NCBI RefSeq assembly: GCF_000319305.2
Contig: NZ_AMWJ02000002.1
Span: 1 to 64,000 of the forward strand
Source of the DNA: Pseudomonas bharatica CSV86
Lineage (GTDB): Bacteria > Pseudomonadota > Gammaproteobacteria > Pseudomonadales > Pseudomonadaceae
Direction of reading: 5' to 3'
Length of the DNA stretch: 64,000 nucleotides
Position numbers and translations under genes: made by a program. Below are positions 50,285 through 60,988 of the stretch, piece after piece (position 1 is the stretch's first letter; the number at the start of each line of letters is the position of its first letter). The notes under the pieces were generated by a model, which worked only from the letters and a program-made list of their open reading frames with translations, was not told where the DNA came from and did not search any database.

Positions 50285-51661
50285 ATGGCCACACACGACA
50301 ACAACCGGCAAACCCGCAAGGCCACCGCCAGCGGCTGGGTCGGTTCCGCCCTCGAATACTACGATTTCTTCATCTACGCCCAGGCCGCTGCGCTGATCTT
50401 CCCGCAGATCTTCTTCCCCGCTGGCGACCCGAAACTGGCGATCATCGCCTCCCTGGCCACCTACGGCGTCGGTTACCTGGCCCGCCCGGTCGGCGCTTTC
50501 GTGCTCGGCCACTGGGGCGACACCCGCGGGCGCAAGAACGTGCTGCTGCTGTGCATGTTCCTGATGGGCATCGCCACCTTCGCCGTCGGCCTGCTGCCAA
50601 CCTTCAACCAGATCGGCTACTGGGCTCCGGCCCTGCTGGTGGTGCTGCGCCTGATCCAGGGCTTCGCCGTGGCCGGCGAAATCGCCGGGGCCAGCTCGAT
50701 GATCCTCGAACACGCGCCACCGGGACGCCGCGGCTTCTTCGCCAGTTTCACCCTGCAAGGCGTGCAGGCCGGCCAGGTGCTGGCGGCGGCGATCTTCCTG
50801 CCCCTGGCCTACTTCATGCCGGAAGACGCCTTCAACAGTTGGGGCTGGCGCATTCCCTTCCTGCTCAGCGCCGTGGTACTGATCGCCGCCTTCATCATCC
50901 GCCGCGAGGTCAAGGAACCGGAGGCCTTCGTGCAGAAGGTCGAAAAGGTCGCCCGCACCCGCTCGCCGATCCGCGAAGCCTTCAAGTACAGTTGGCACGG
51001 CATGCTGGTGGTGTTCGGCGTGTCGCTGATGAACGTGATCCCGGTGGTCACCACCATCTTTGGCGCTGCGTACGCGGTTCAACCGGCCTATGGCATCGGT
51101 TTCGACAAGAGCGTGTACCTATGGATCCCTGTGGTCGGCAATATCGTCGCGGTGCTGGTCATCCCCTTCGTCGGCAACCTGTCCGACCGTATCGGCCGGC
51201 GCCCGCTGATCATCGGCGCGGCGATCGGTTGCGGCCTGATGTCGTTCCTCTACCTGTACGCCATCAGCATCCATAGCGTACCGTTGGCCTTCGCCGCCTC
51301 GCTGCTGATGTGGGGCACGATCTACCAGGGCTACAACGCGATCTTCCCGAGCTTCTTCCCCGAGCAGTTCCAGACCCACTACCGGGTCTCGGCGATGGCC
51401 GTGGCCCAGAACATCGGCTACATGATCACCGCCCTGTTGCCGGCGCTGTTCACCGCCGTGGCTCCGCCGGGTTCGGACAACGTGCCGCTACTGATCGGCG
51501 CGATCACCTGCGTGGTCACCGCCATTTCGGCGATCGCCGCCTGGAGCGCCCCGGAAACCTACCGCACCCCGCTGGACCAGCTCGGCAAGCCCGACGCCGT
51601 GGCCCTCGACAAGACCACCTACGACGCGCAACGGGCCAAGGCCCTGCGCAGCAACGCCTGA
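50285..51661 (+). CDS. MFS metabolite:H+ symporter (ShiA-like)
   Basis: 458-residue transporter of the MHS group: ASGWVGSALEYYDFFIYAQAAALIF, ARPVGAFVLGHWGDTRGRKNVLLLCMFLMG, LRLIQGFAVAGEIAGASSMILEHAPPGRRG, and about 12 helices. MHS transporters carry shikimate, alpha-ketoglutarate, proline or aromatic acids; the neighbouring type II dehydroquinase favours quinate/shikimate. The start is ATG 50285, after a purine-rich AACAAGAG. Confidence 0.87.
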   Translation: MATHDNNRQTRKATASGWVGSALEYYDFFIYAQAAALIFPQIFFPAGDPKLAIIASLATYGVGYLARPVGAFVLGHWGDTRGRKNVLLLCMFLMGIATFAVGLLPTFNQIGYWAPALLVVLRLIQGFAVAGEIAGASSMILEHAPPGRRGFFASFTLQGVQAGQVLAAAIFLPLAYFMPEDAFNSWGWRIPFLLSAVVLIAAFIIRREVKEPEAFVQKVEKVARTRSPIREAFKYSWHGMLVVFGVSLMNVIPVVTTIFGAAYAVQPAYGIGFDKSVYLWIPVVGNIVAVLVIPFVGNLSDRIGRRPLIIGAAIGCGLMSFLYLYAISIHSVPLAFAASLLMWGTIYQGYNAIFPSFFPEQFQTHYRVSAMAVAQNIGYMITALLPALFTAVAPPGSDNVPLLIGAITCVVTAISAIAAWSAPETYRTPLDQLGKPDAVALDKTTYDAQRAKALRSNA

Positions 51662-51679
51662 CCAAGGAACCTTTTGCCC

Positions 51680-52120
51680 ATGAAAACCGTACTCGTCCTC
51701 AACGGCCCCAACCTCAACATGCTCGGCCTGCGCCAGCCCGAAGTGTATGGCCGCGAGACCCTCGCCGATGTGGAAGCCCTGTGCCGCGCCGCCGGCGCCC
51801 GGCACGACCTGGCCATCGAATTCCAGCAGACCAACCATGAGGGCCAGATGATCGACTGGATCCACCAGGCCCGTGGCCGGGTCGCCGGTATCGTCATCAA
51901 CCCGGGTGCCTGGACCCACACCTCGGTGGCCATCCACGATGCCCTGATCGCCGCCGAAGTGCCGGTGATCGAGGTGCATATCTCCAACGTGCATCGCCGC
52001 GAAGCCTTCCGCCATCACTCCTATGTATCGCTGGTGGCGCAATCGGTGCTGGCCGGTTTCGGCACCCACGGCTATGTGCTGGCGGTCGATCACTTCGCCC
52101 GGCAACTGCAGGGAGCCTAA
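51680..52120 (+). CDS. aroQ: Type II 3-dehydroquinate dehydratase
   Basis: 146-residue enzyme interconverting 3-dehydroquinate and 3-dehydroshikimate. All family features are present: [19 protein letters not shown] with catalytic Arg/Tyr, [56 protein letters not shown]. The start at 51680 has AAGGAA about 13 bases upstream. Pseudomonads carry several aroQ copies; this one, with a transporter and LysR gene, is probably for catabolism of quinate/shikimate. Confidence 0.93.
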   Translation: MKTVLVLNGPNLNMLGLRQPEVYGRETLADVEALCRAAGARHDLAIEFQQTNHEGQMIDWIHQARGRVAGIVINPGAWTHTSVAIHDALIAAEVPVIEVHISNVHRREAFRHHSYVSLVAQSVLAGFGTHGYVLAVDHFARQLQGA

Positions 52121-52337
52121 TGTGAAAGTCCTCGCCGATCCGTACGGCCCCCTGCGCCCGGGCTTCGTCGGCGGTGGGCTGGAGTCATCTATCGGCTCCT
52201 GACACACTTCGCACTTGAGCTGCTTTCCGGTGCTTGGACGTTCAGACATTTCAAGCGGCTTCTTGGGAGTTTTCCTATATACCACTGGTTGACCGGCAGT
52301 CAGGATTCCGGGGAATTCGTTCCCCGGGACATCCGCC
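52121..52337. other. Gap between aroQ and vgrG
   Basis: A 26-codon frame from GTG 52122 (VKVLADPYGPLRPGFVGGGL) directly follows aroQ and could be the start of a lost operon gene. On the other strand a short frame contains MSERPSTGKQLKCEVCQEPI. Neither is long enough or supported enough to call. The gap probably marks the insertion edge of the vgrG cluster; TTTTCCTATATACCACTGG at 52270 may hold the vgrG promoter. Confidence 0.4.
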
Positions 52338-54301
52338 ATGGCCGTTCAATCCGATCTGCGCTTCACCTTCACCGCAGCAGCCGGTGAATTCGAAGTCGTC
52401 GAGTTCCACCTCACCGAGGCCCTTTCCGAAACCTTTCGCCTCGAAGTCGACCTGAGCAGCACCGATGCCGCCGTGAAGTTCGGCGAGATCCTCGACCGCC
52501 CCGCGCTGTTCACCCTCTGGCAGGGCGGCCAGCCCGTACGCTACGTCCACGGTTCGGTCAGCGGCTTCCAGCAAGGTGAGACCGGCTTTCGCCACACCCG
52601 CTACCGTGCGCTCGTCGAACCCCGCCTGGCCCGCCTGCAGCTGTGTTCGGACTGGCGCATCTTCCAGACCCTCAGCGTGCCCGACATCGCCAACGTGATG
52701 CTGAAGAAGCACGCCCTCACCCTCGACTACGAACTGCGCGCGGCCAAGGCCCACACTGTGCGCGAGTACTGCGTCCAGGCCGGCGACACCGACTATCACT
52801 TCGTCGAACGCATCATGCGCGAGGAAGGCTTTTTCTACGGTTTCCTGCACAGCGAGGAAGGGCATCGCCTGATCCATTGCGACTACCTGTGGATCTTCGG
52901 CAAGCAGCCCGGCCCGCCGGTGGAATACAACCCCAAGCCCGGCGCCGACCGCCCGGGCCCGGCGCTGCACCGCTTCACCTACACCGAGAACGTGCGCAGC
53001 GCCCGCCAGGTGCAGCGCGACTACAGCTTCAAGAACCCGAAATACACTGAACAGAGCACGTACACGGCCACCGACCTCAAGCACCAGGCGGACAGCTACG
53101 AACGCTACGACTACCCCGGTCGCTACCGCGGAGAAAAGCCCGGCGAGGCCTTCAGCCGCAGCCGCCTGCTCGGCCTGCGCGGTGACGCCTGCCAGGTCAT
53201 TGCCGAGGGCGACGACGCTCGGTTGGTGCCGGGCCTGTTCTTCGACCTGGTCGGCCATCCTCGCGAGGAATTGAACCGCGGCTGGCGCCCGGTGCACCTG
53301 GAGCACCACGGCAAGCAGTACGTCAGCCAGGCCGAGGAAAGTGCCGAAGCCGACTGCGGCACCCACTACAACTGCATCGCCACCCTGGTGCCACACGATG
53401 CCGAATGGCGCCCCGAGCCGCTGCCCAAACCTCGTATCGACGGCCCTCAGATGGCCACGGTGGTGGGGCCGCAGGGTGAGGAAATCCATTGCGATGAATA
53501 CGGCCGGGTGAAGGTGCAGTTCCCGTGGGACCGGTTGGGCAAGAACGACGAACACAGCTCCTGCTGGATCCAGGTTTCGCAGAACATCGCTGGTGCGCTG
53601 TGGGGCATATGGCGATACCGCGCATCGGTCAGGGCGTGATCGTCAGCTATCAGAACGGGGATGCCGACCAGCCCGTGATCACCGGTCGGTGCGTGACGGC
53701 ACTTCAGCGCCCGCCCTACCCACGTCGGGCACGACCGCAGCGAGCGGGTGGACAACGACGAGAGCCTTACCGTTGGCCACGACCGCAAGGACACGGTGGG
53801 CAATGACGAAACACTGCTCATCGGGCAGAACCGGCGGCATGAGATCGGCAACAACGACGAACTGGTCATCGATCGCAACCATACCATCACCATCGGCAGG
53901 GACCGCAGCGAAGAGGTTCGCGGAAACCGCCGTGACACGACCGCCGCCAATCATCGGGTGGAGATCGGAGGGCATATGGAACAAAACGTACAAGGAGCAG
54001 TCAGCCTGCACGCAGGCCAGCGCATCGTCCAGCACACCAAGGTCTTCGAAATCCATTGCGCCGACGCGCTGAACATCAAGGGGCCGGGGGCTCACTGCGT
54101 ATCGACGCTGCGGGTATCACCCTGGATGGCATCACGCTCCAGCAGCGAGGGCCACTGACGGTCGACCCACGAGGAAACAGCAACAGTATCGCCATGTCCG
54201 GCGTGGCGGACGTGAGCGAACCCGTGTGTGTGGGATGTCTGCTCAAGGCTATCGCCGAGGGGAACAACCTGATCCCGATGGAAGGAGCACCTGCGGCATG
54301 A
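52338..54301 (+). CDS. vgrG: VgrG, T6SS spike protein (frame interrupted, internally shortened)
   Basis: Type VI secretion spike that carries the downstream effector. Residues 1 to about 330 are the gp27-like base ([55 protein letters not shown]), then the gp5 OB fold ([27 protein letters not shown]) and a beta-helix needle ([36 protein letters not shown]). Frames shift near 53600 (a G run; repair gives [15 protein letters not shown]), near 53715 and near 54088 (a G run; repair gives IKGPGGSLRID). At the middle break, RPPYP joins directly to [13 protein letters not shown], and roughly 50 residues normally found between are missing. The stop overlaps the adaptor start (ATGA at 54298). Confidence 0.88.
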
Positions 54302-55206
54302 TGACACCCTTCGAACGTCTACTGGTGGAGCAACTCAGGCCGCTGCCAGACCATCGCCTGACAGCCATCGTGGAAATGGCTCGCCTGTCGCCTCCCGAGC
54401 GTCGCCAGGTTTTCGATACATTCGGCAACGCCGGCTATCCGATCCTGCAACAGGACCACTTTGCCAATCTTCGGGACATCGGTCCCTGGTTGTTCTGCTC
54501 CGGGGAGCGCACCGGCCTGCAAGGCCAGTACGAATTCCATCATGACCTGAGCAACGTGGCAGGCGATGCACCGAGCAGTTGGCTGATAAGTGCCCTGGAA
54601 CCCTCCAGGCTCGCTTTCCACCTCGGCGAGGCCGCCATTGCCCGAGGCCCGGACGGACGCACCCACCTGCTGCGCTTCTACAGCGAGAAAGCCTTTCCCG
54701 TTCTGCATTCCCGCCAGGACCTGCCTGGCATCGTGCACCTGCTTGCCCCAATCCACTCATGGTGGCTCAGGGAGCCCGAGTCTGACCTAGATGATGGAGA
54801 AAAAGGCTGGCGACGCTATGCCGGCAAGGACCGGGCGGACTACTGCGGCGTTCCGCCGATCTACCTTGACCAGCTCTGTTGGGATGACCTGACGGGTGAC
54901 AGGCTCAGCTACCGGCTGGTCGATCTGATCGACCAGCTGCAGGTAACGCCGGCCACCGAGGGCTGCCATGGCAAGCGTCTGGCACAAGTTCGCAGGCTGC
55001 TGGCCGAGGCGCGTCGAATGGGTTTCAGGCAGCAAGCAGACCAGAGCGACTACGCCCTGCTCATGGCCTTGCATGACCGGGCCTTGCGCGGTGGCCTTCC
55101 ATTACAGGCCGCACTGAAAGACGCTCTTGAAGGCAAGCAACCCCTCGCCCAGGCGCTGAAACGGCACATTACTCCGACAATGCTGACGAGCCCCCACCAT
55201 GTCTAA
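54298..55206 (+). CDS. DUF4123-type T6SS effector adaptor (Tap/TEC)
   Basis: 302-residue cytoplasmic chaperone loading an effector on VgrG. The N-terminal half has the DUF4123 pattern (APSSWLISALEPSRLAFHLGEAAIARGPDGRTHLLRFYSEKAFPVLHS, then VHLLAPIHSWWL). Its gene overlaps the vgrG stop and the effector start (ATG 55199 before its own stop at 55204), so the three proteins are translated together. vgrG-DUF4123-effector order is standard for cargo delivered by VgrG. Confidence 0.85.
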   Translation: MMTPFERLLVEQLRPLPDHRLTAIVEMARLSPPERRQVFDTFGNAGYPILQQDHFANLRDIGPWLFCSGERTGLQGQYEFHHDLSNVAGDAPSSWLISALEPSRLAFHLGEAAIARGPDGRTHLLRFYSEKAFPVLHSRQDLPGIVHLLAPIHSWWLREPESDLDDGEKGWRRYAGKDRADYCGVPPIYLDQLCWDDLTGDRLSYRLVDLIDQLQVTPATEGCHGKRLAQVRRLLAEARRMGFRQQADQSDYALLMALHDRALRGGLPLQAALKDALEGKQPLAQALKRHITPTMLTSPHHV

Positions 55207-57759
55207 CCTGGAAAAAACCTTCGAACTCTGCGAGCTAATGCGTACATGGTTGCAAGGTCAGGTACAGGGCTCGGCCACCACCTGCACGCGCACCTTCTCT
55301 TTCCTCCCGCTGCGCTATGGCGCAGTGGGCGGCAGCGCGAGCCAGAAGGGACAACTGCCCTTCCTGCCGCCGCACCTGAGCCGCCCGACAAAGGTCGGTC
55401 GGCTCAGCGAGTCCGCCTATGCCCTGCGCCCTCTGCGCGAGGGATTCCTCTATGTCCTCATCAAGCGCAAGGAAGCAGCCTACGCCTGGCATAGCCAGTA
55501 CCGCGTCTCGGCTATCGGCGTACTCGACTTCATTGACCCCGACCGACCCTGGGCCAACCGGCTCCGACCTTTGGCCCAGGCGCAGTGAAGGCCCCAACCT
55601 GGATGCTGCGGCTGCACGACATGGACGGCATCGATGACCTGCGCTTTCTCTACAGCCCGGCGCCCCTCACCCAGACAGTGCGTGACAGGTTCCGCCAGCT
55701 TGCCAAGTACCGCGACACCATGACCTCGGTGGATATCGCCGGACTGCTCTCGGCAGAACCACCCATCATGCCCAACGTGCTCACCCGCAATGCCCTCGAC
55801 CTGATCACGGACTTCGCGGCAGACAGCAAGCCCACGCTCAAGGAGCACCTCAAGACACAGGCCTTCCTGCCCTTCCCGCCACCCCGGCAGGCAGTCTCCG
55901 CAGAAATGCGGCCTGCTGCCGGACGTGACACTCAAGGCGGAGTCGCCATCGTCCTGAATGATGCCCTCGGCATGGTTCAGGAGCTCAATGCCTGGCGTAA
56001 CGCGAGCAGCGACTCACTCGACACCTTCATGGCCAAAGAGGATGAAGAAAAGGTCGACAACCAGCGCAAGTTCACCATCGCCTTCGCTATCGACAACATC
56101 AGGAAGCTGGTGGAGGACGAGGCCGAGGCCAGCTATCGCAATCATCAGAACACTATCGGCGTGCGTTACACCGACCCGGAGTACCAGGCGGGCAACAGGT
56201 ATGCAGTAGTGCAATCCTCCGGCAACTACCAGAGCTTCCGCAATCCGACCCAGCAACGGCAGGTACAGGACGCCGCGATCAAGGCCGCACGCGCCAGCAG
56301 TTGGGACAAGTACGCGCCCTATATCGACGAGCAAAGGCGCCAGGATTTCCTCAAGCACTATCAAGCCGAGGTTGCCAAGGCCGATGCGGCTCGCAATGCA
56401 CGCACGGCGGATCACCTGCTCTGGCTGCAGAGCGAACAGTTGCTCGATGCCCTCGAAGTGTTCGACCGTGATGACACGGAACAAGCGCTGTTGTTCGAAG
56501 ACCAGATGGGCAAGGCCATCGCCGGAATGAATGCCACCGAAGCTGGCCAGGCGTTGCTGGAGCGCTGGCGCGAGGCCGGTGTCTCCCGGGACAACCTGTA
56601 CTGGCGGTCGCTGGCGCAGAACCAGCAGGCGGCCGAAAATGAAGTGGCTGCGTTGTACCAGGAGCGCAACACGCTGGAGAACATCGACCCTGTCGCCCTG
56701 CAGGACCGCCTGAAGAAGCTGGCCGTTGTCTACGACCGCGCCCATGCCTTCATGGACGAGCTGGCCGCGGGCACGGGCGGACCACCGTCCAGCTACCTGG
56801 TGGGCGGGGCCATGCTGATCAATACCCTTGGCAACTCCCTGCTCCAGAACCAGCCTGCGACCCTTCTGGACAAGCCCGTCAACAAGGTGGCGGCAGCGGT
56901 GCTGCAGGCGGAACTGGGGCGCTATGCACAGAACATCCAGCTCGAAATGCGTGGCGGGAAACCCCTCGGTCGCGGCGCGTCTGCGCGCATCGATCGAGCT
57001 GCGCAACGTAGCTTCGACGACGCGCTTCGAGGAGGGCGCCACGGGCCGATGGTAGAAATGCGGCTTGGCGGGGTCCTGGCGGTGCTGGATGTCTGGAATC
57101 TGCTCAACAAGCTGGCGGTCGAGGACAAAGGCAGCAGGCAATATGCCGAGTTGGTAGCCGCGATACTGGCGGTGACGGCTGCTGGTGTCGAAATCGGCGC
57201 GGCGGCGGTGGCGTTTGGTTCGCTGAGCGGGAGCGCTGCGGTTCAGCAAGGGGCCAAGGTGTTTGGGGGTGGCTTGAGGTTGGGGGCGGGGGTTCTGGCA
57301 GCAACTGCCGGGGCCGTAGGGGCGTACTACGACTACGCTGACTTTATGGAACAGTGGCGTTTGGAGCGATACTCCTCGGCATACATTTATCTTCTTCGCG
57401 CAACAGCTCAAACAGGCGCGGCGACATTGTCAATTGCAGTTGGGCTGGCGTATGCGACGCCATACTTTGAATACTTGGTGAAAAAGTATGGAACGCGTAC
57501 CGTTATTGGAAAGGCCATGATCTTTGGGATGCAGGGATCGGCCGCAATGGCTGCTCGAATGGTACCAATGCTTCGTCTGTTTTTAAGTGCGAATCTTGTG
57601 ATATTGGCGCTGGTTCTGATAGAGATGTTCCTGCTACCAACTCCTCTGCAGCGTTATCTGGACCACAGCACATTCCGCAAAGAGCGTAGAAACGGAGTGG
57701 CAGAAACGGAAGTTAAAGAAATCGAAATCATGCAAAATGCACTGAAGAGCCCGCGCTAA
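55199..57759 (+). CDS. VasX-like pore-forming T6SS effector (BTH_I2691 family)
   Basis: Membrane-targeting antibacterial effector. The N-terminal region (FSFLPLRYGAVGG, PFLPPHLSRPTKVGRLSESAYALRPLREGFLYVLIKRK) is the typical VasX_N start. A long helical region follows, then hydrophobic C-terminal segments (AAGVEIGAAAVAFGSLSGSAA, GAGVLAATAGAVGAYYDY, AATLSIAVGLAYA, LVILALVLIEMFLLP), as in colicin-like VasX. The frame breaks at the TGA 55586: one G added to CCCTGGGCC gives PWGQPAPTFGPGAVKAPTWM and fuses both parts into about 853 residues. It overlaps the adaptor gene upstream and the DUF6708 gene downstream. Confidence 0.85.
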
Positions 57760-58742
57760 TGTATTTTCTGGAACGAGGATTTGAATGGTCTAAAAAACAG
57801 CTGAGTTACGAAGAAGCTACTGAAGAATACAAAGCCCGAATACGTCAGCAAGGGCAAGCCGAACTTCATACTCCAGCGGATGTCAGAGAGCCTGTCTCAA
57901 ATAACCCCTCTAACAACTGCTCACTTTATGAGCATAACGATTTCTACATTGACCTCCGAACCCCGAGCGATGAAAAACGAGGCTTGATTACTTTTTTCTT
58001 CCTTATATTGGGGGGCATGCTTGCTTGGGCAGGCATGGCTACGATCTGGTTCGCTGTCAGTGATTTCATGGCCACTGATAGAGGCACAAGCTGGGAGTTC
58101 TACATATTTGGGCTAACTTTTGCTCCATTGACTGCAAACATCGCATTATATTTCTTCCTCAAATTTTCGATTAAATTTTTTCGATTAGAATCATTGACCG
58201 CCCGCCGCATCATCGTCCGATTCAACCGCATCACCCGAAAAGTCTACCTCCTCCGTCCCAAGCACCTGGGCGGCATCCGGATCATGGACTGGGACAAGAC
58301 CGAGATCCTTATCGACAAGAAAATGAGCGAACTCGAAGGTACCGGCGGCTTCGTCATCCTGGTCTGGGACAAAGGCGATGGCGTGGATCTGCAGGGCACC
58401 CCCACCGATAACATCGAAGTCACCTTCATCGGCAAACCCACCCGCAACGCCAGTGAACTGCTGGCGTTCTGGGAATACATCCGCCGCTACATGGAAGACG
58501 GCCCCGCCGCCGCGCCAGCCCCAAAGAAACTCATCTGCAAATTCCCCTGGCCCTGGCTTTCGCTCAAGGCCGCCTGGGGATTGGACACCAGCTTCTTCCG
58601 CCAGAGCGAACTACGGGTATTCGTGTTGCTCAACTTGCTGCTATGGCCCGTTATCCTGATCCACGCCACCGGCCACTGGTTATCACTCCTGCTTTGCTAT
58701 GAGCCAAGGTTTCCGAAGGTCATCGAAGAAGCCGGGCGTTGA
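57759..58742 (+). CDS. DUF6708-type membrane protein, probable effector immunity
   Basis: 327-residue inner-membrane protein with two central helices (about residues 75-98 and 112-138) and one near the C-terminus (VFVLLNLLLWPVILIHATG), plus a cytoplasmic domain (VRFNRITRKVYLLRPKHLGGIRIMDWDK). DUF6708-type proteins are regularly encoded after VasX-like effectors, and membrane location is what a defence against a pore-former needs. The start overlaps the last base of the effector stop codon. The first 430 bases are AT-richer than the rest, a hint of mosaic origin. Confidence 0.75.
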   Translation: MYFLERGFEWSKKQLSYEEATEEYKARIRQQGQAELHTPADVREPVSNNPSNNCSLYEHNDFYIDLRTPSDEKRGLITFFFLILGGMLAWAGMATIWFAVSDFMATDRGTSWEFYIFGLTFAPLTANIALYFFLKFSIKFFRLESLTARRIIVRFNRITRKVYLLRPKHLGGIRIMDWDKTEILIDKKMSELEGTGGFVILVWDKGDGVDLQGTPTDNIEVTFIGKPTRNASELLAFWEYIRRYMEDGPAAAPAPKKLICKFPWPWLSLKAAWGLDTSFFRQSELRVFVLLNLLLWPVILIHATGHWLSLLLCYEPRFPKVIEEAGR

Positions 58743-58832
58743 TCGATCATCTGTCCGGCGATCCGGCAATCCCCCTAGCCTCTGCTACCGTGGAAATACC
58801 ACTCCACCCCCACGCAGCACAGGTGACCCCTC

Positions 58833-60937
58833 ATGGCGCGCACCACTCCCATCGAGCTGTACCGCAATATCGGCATCGTCGCCCACGTCGATGCCGGCAA
58901 GACCACCACTACCGAGCGCATCCTGTTCTACACCGGGGTCAACCATAAGATGGGCGAGGTCCACGACGGCGCCGCGACCATGGACTGGATGGCCCAGGAA
59001 CAGGAACGCGGCATCACCATCACCTCGGCGGCGACCACGGCCTTCTGGCAGGGCTCGACCAAGCAGTTCGCCGACAAGTACCGCTTCAATATCATCGACA
59101 CCCCCGGCCACGTGGACTTCACCATCGAGGTGGAACGCTCCCTGCGCGTGCTCGACGGCGCGGTGGTGGTGTTCAGCGGCGCCGATGGCGTCGAGCCGCA
59201 GTCCGAAACGGTGTGGCGCCAGGCCAACAAGTACCATGTGCCGCGCCTGGCCTACGTGAACAAGATGGACCGTCAGGGCGCCGACTTCCTGCGCGTGGTC
59301 AAGCAGATCGACCAGCGCCTCGGCCATCACCCGGTGCCGATCCAGCTGGCGATTGGCGCCGAGGAACACTTCGCCGGGCAGATCGACCTGGTGAAGATGA
59401 AGGCCATCTACTGGAACGAGGACGACCAGGGCACCAGCTACCGCGAGGAAGACATCCCCGCCGAACTGCTGGAGCAAGCCCGGGAATGGCGCGCGCATAT
59501 GATCGAAGCCGCCGCCGAGGCCAACGACGAGTTCATGACCCTCTATCTGGACGGCATCGAACTGAGCAACGAGCAGATCAAGGCCGGCCTGCGCCAGCGC
59601 ACCCTGGCCAACGAGATCGTTCCGGCGATCCTCGGCTCGTCGTTCAAGAACAAGGGCGTGCCGCTGATGCTCGATGCCGTGATCGACTACCTCCCCGCCC
59701 CTCGGAGATCCCGGCGATCAACGGCACCGACCCGGACCACGAGGACCGGCACCTGGAGCGCCACGCCGACGACAACGAGCCGTTCTCGGCCCTGGCCTTC
59801 AAGATCGCCACCGATCCCTTCGTCGGGACCCTAACTTTCGCCCGGGTTTATTCCGGCGTGCTCAGTTCCGGCGACGCCGTGCTCAACTCGGTCAAGGGCA
59901 AGAAGGAACGGGTCGGCCGCATGGTGCAGATGCACGCCAACCAGCGCGCCGAGATCAAGGCGGTGTGCGCCGGGGACATTGCCGCGCTGATCGGCATGAA
60001 GGACGTGACCACCGGCGACACCCTGTGCGATATCAACAAGCCGATCATCCTCGAACGCATGGACTTCCCCGACCCGGTGATCTCGGTGGCGGTAGAACCC
60101 AAGACCAAGGCCGACCAGGAAAAAATGGGCATCGCCCTCGGCAAGCTGGCCCAGGAAGACCCGTCGTTCCGGGTCAAGACCGACGAGGAAACCGGGCAGA
60201 CCATCATCTCCGGCATGGGCGAACTGCACCTGGACATCATCGTCGACCGCATGCGCCGCGAGTTCGGGGTCGAGGCCAATATCGGCAAACCCCAGGTGGC
60301 GTACCGCGAGAAGATCCGCAACACCTGCGAGATCGAAGGCAGGTTCGTCCGCCAATCCGGCGGGCGCGGCCAGTACGGCCACTGCTGGATCCGCTTCGCG
60401 CCGGGTGACGAAGGCAAGGAAGGCCTGGAATTCCTCAACGAGATCGTCGGCGGCGTGGTGCCGCGCGAGTACATCCCGGCCATCCAGAAAGGCATCGAGG
60501 AACAGATGCAGAACGGCGTGGTTGCCGGCTATCCGCTGATCAGCCTCAAGGCCGCGGTATTCGACGGCTCGTACCACGACGTCGACTCCAACGAGATGGC
60601 GTTCAAGATCGCCGCGTCCATGGCCACCAAGCAACTGGCGCAAAAAGGCGGCGCGGTGCTGCTGGAGCCGGTGATGAAGGTGGAAGTGGTGACGCCCGAG
60701 GAATTCATGGGCGACATCATGGGCGACCTGAGCCGCCGTCGCGGCTTGATCCAGGGCAGCGAGGACACCCCGGCGGGCAAGGTGGTGCGGGCCGAAGTGC
60801 CGCTGGGCGAAATGTTCGGCTACTCCACCGAGATGCGCTCGATGACCCAGGGCCGGGCCAGCTATTCGATGGAGTTCACTCGCTATGCGGAAGCACCGGC
60901 GAGCATTGCCGATGTGATCATCAAGAAGCAGGGATGA
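58833..60937 (+). CDS. fusA2: Elongation factor G, second copy (FusA2)
   Basis: Translational GTPase of about 701 residues. It has P-loop [15 protein letters not shown], switch regions [14 protein letters not shown] and [17 protein letters not shown]4 [10 protein letters not shown], and domains II-V with [20 protein letters not shown] and [15 protein letters not shown]. The frame is broken near 59700: CGCCCCTCGG needs one more C, after which [21 protein letters not shown] joins both parts. It is not in a ribosomal protein operon, so this is the solitary second EF-G of pseudomonads (PA2071 type). Start ATG 58833, with no strong ribosome site. Confidence 0.92.
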
Positions 60938-60988
60938 TGAACCCGGCAGCGGCGATGGTACGGACAACCGGCCATCGCCGCCCGGCCT

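Noticed and set aside
52122..52203. 26-codon frame from GTG following aroQ
   Set aside because: Too short and without recognisable similarity; mentioned only as a possible remnant.
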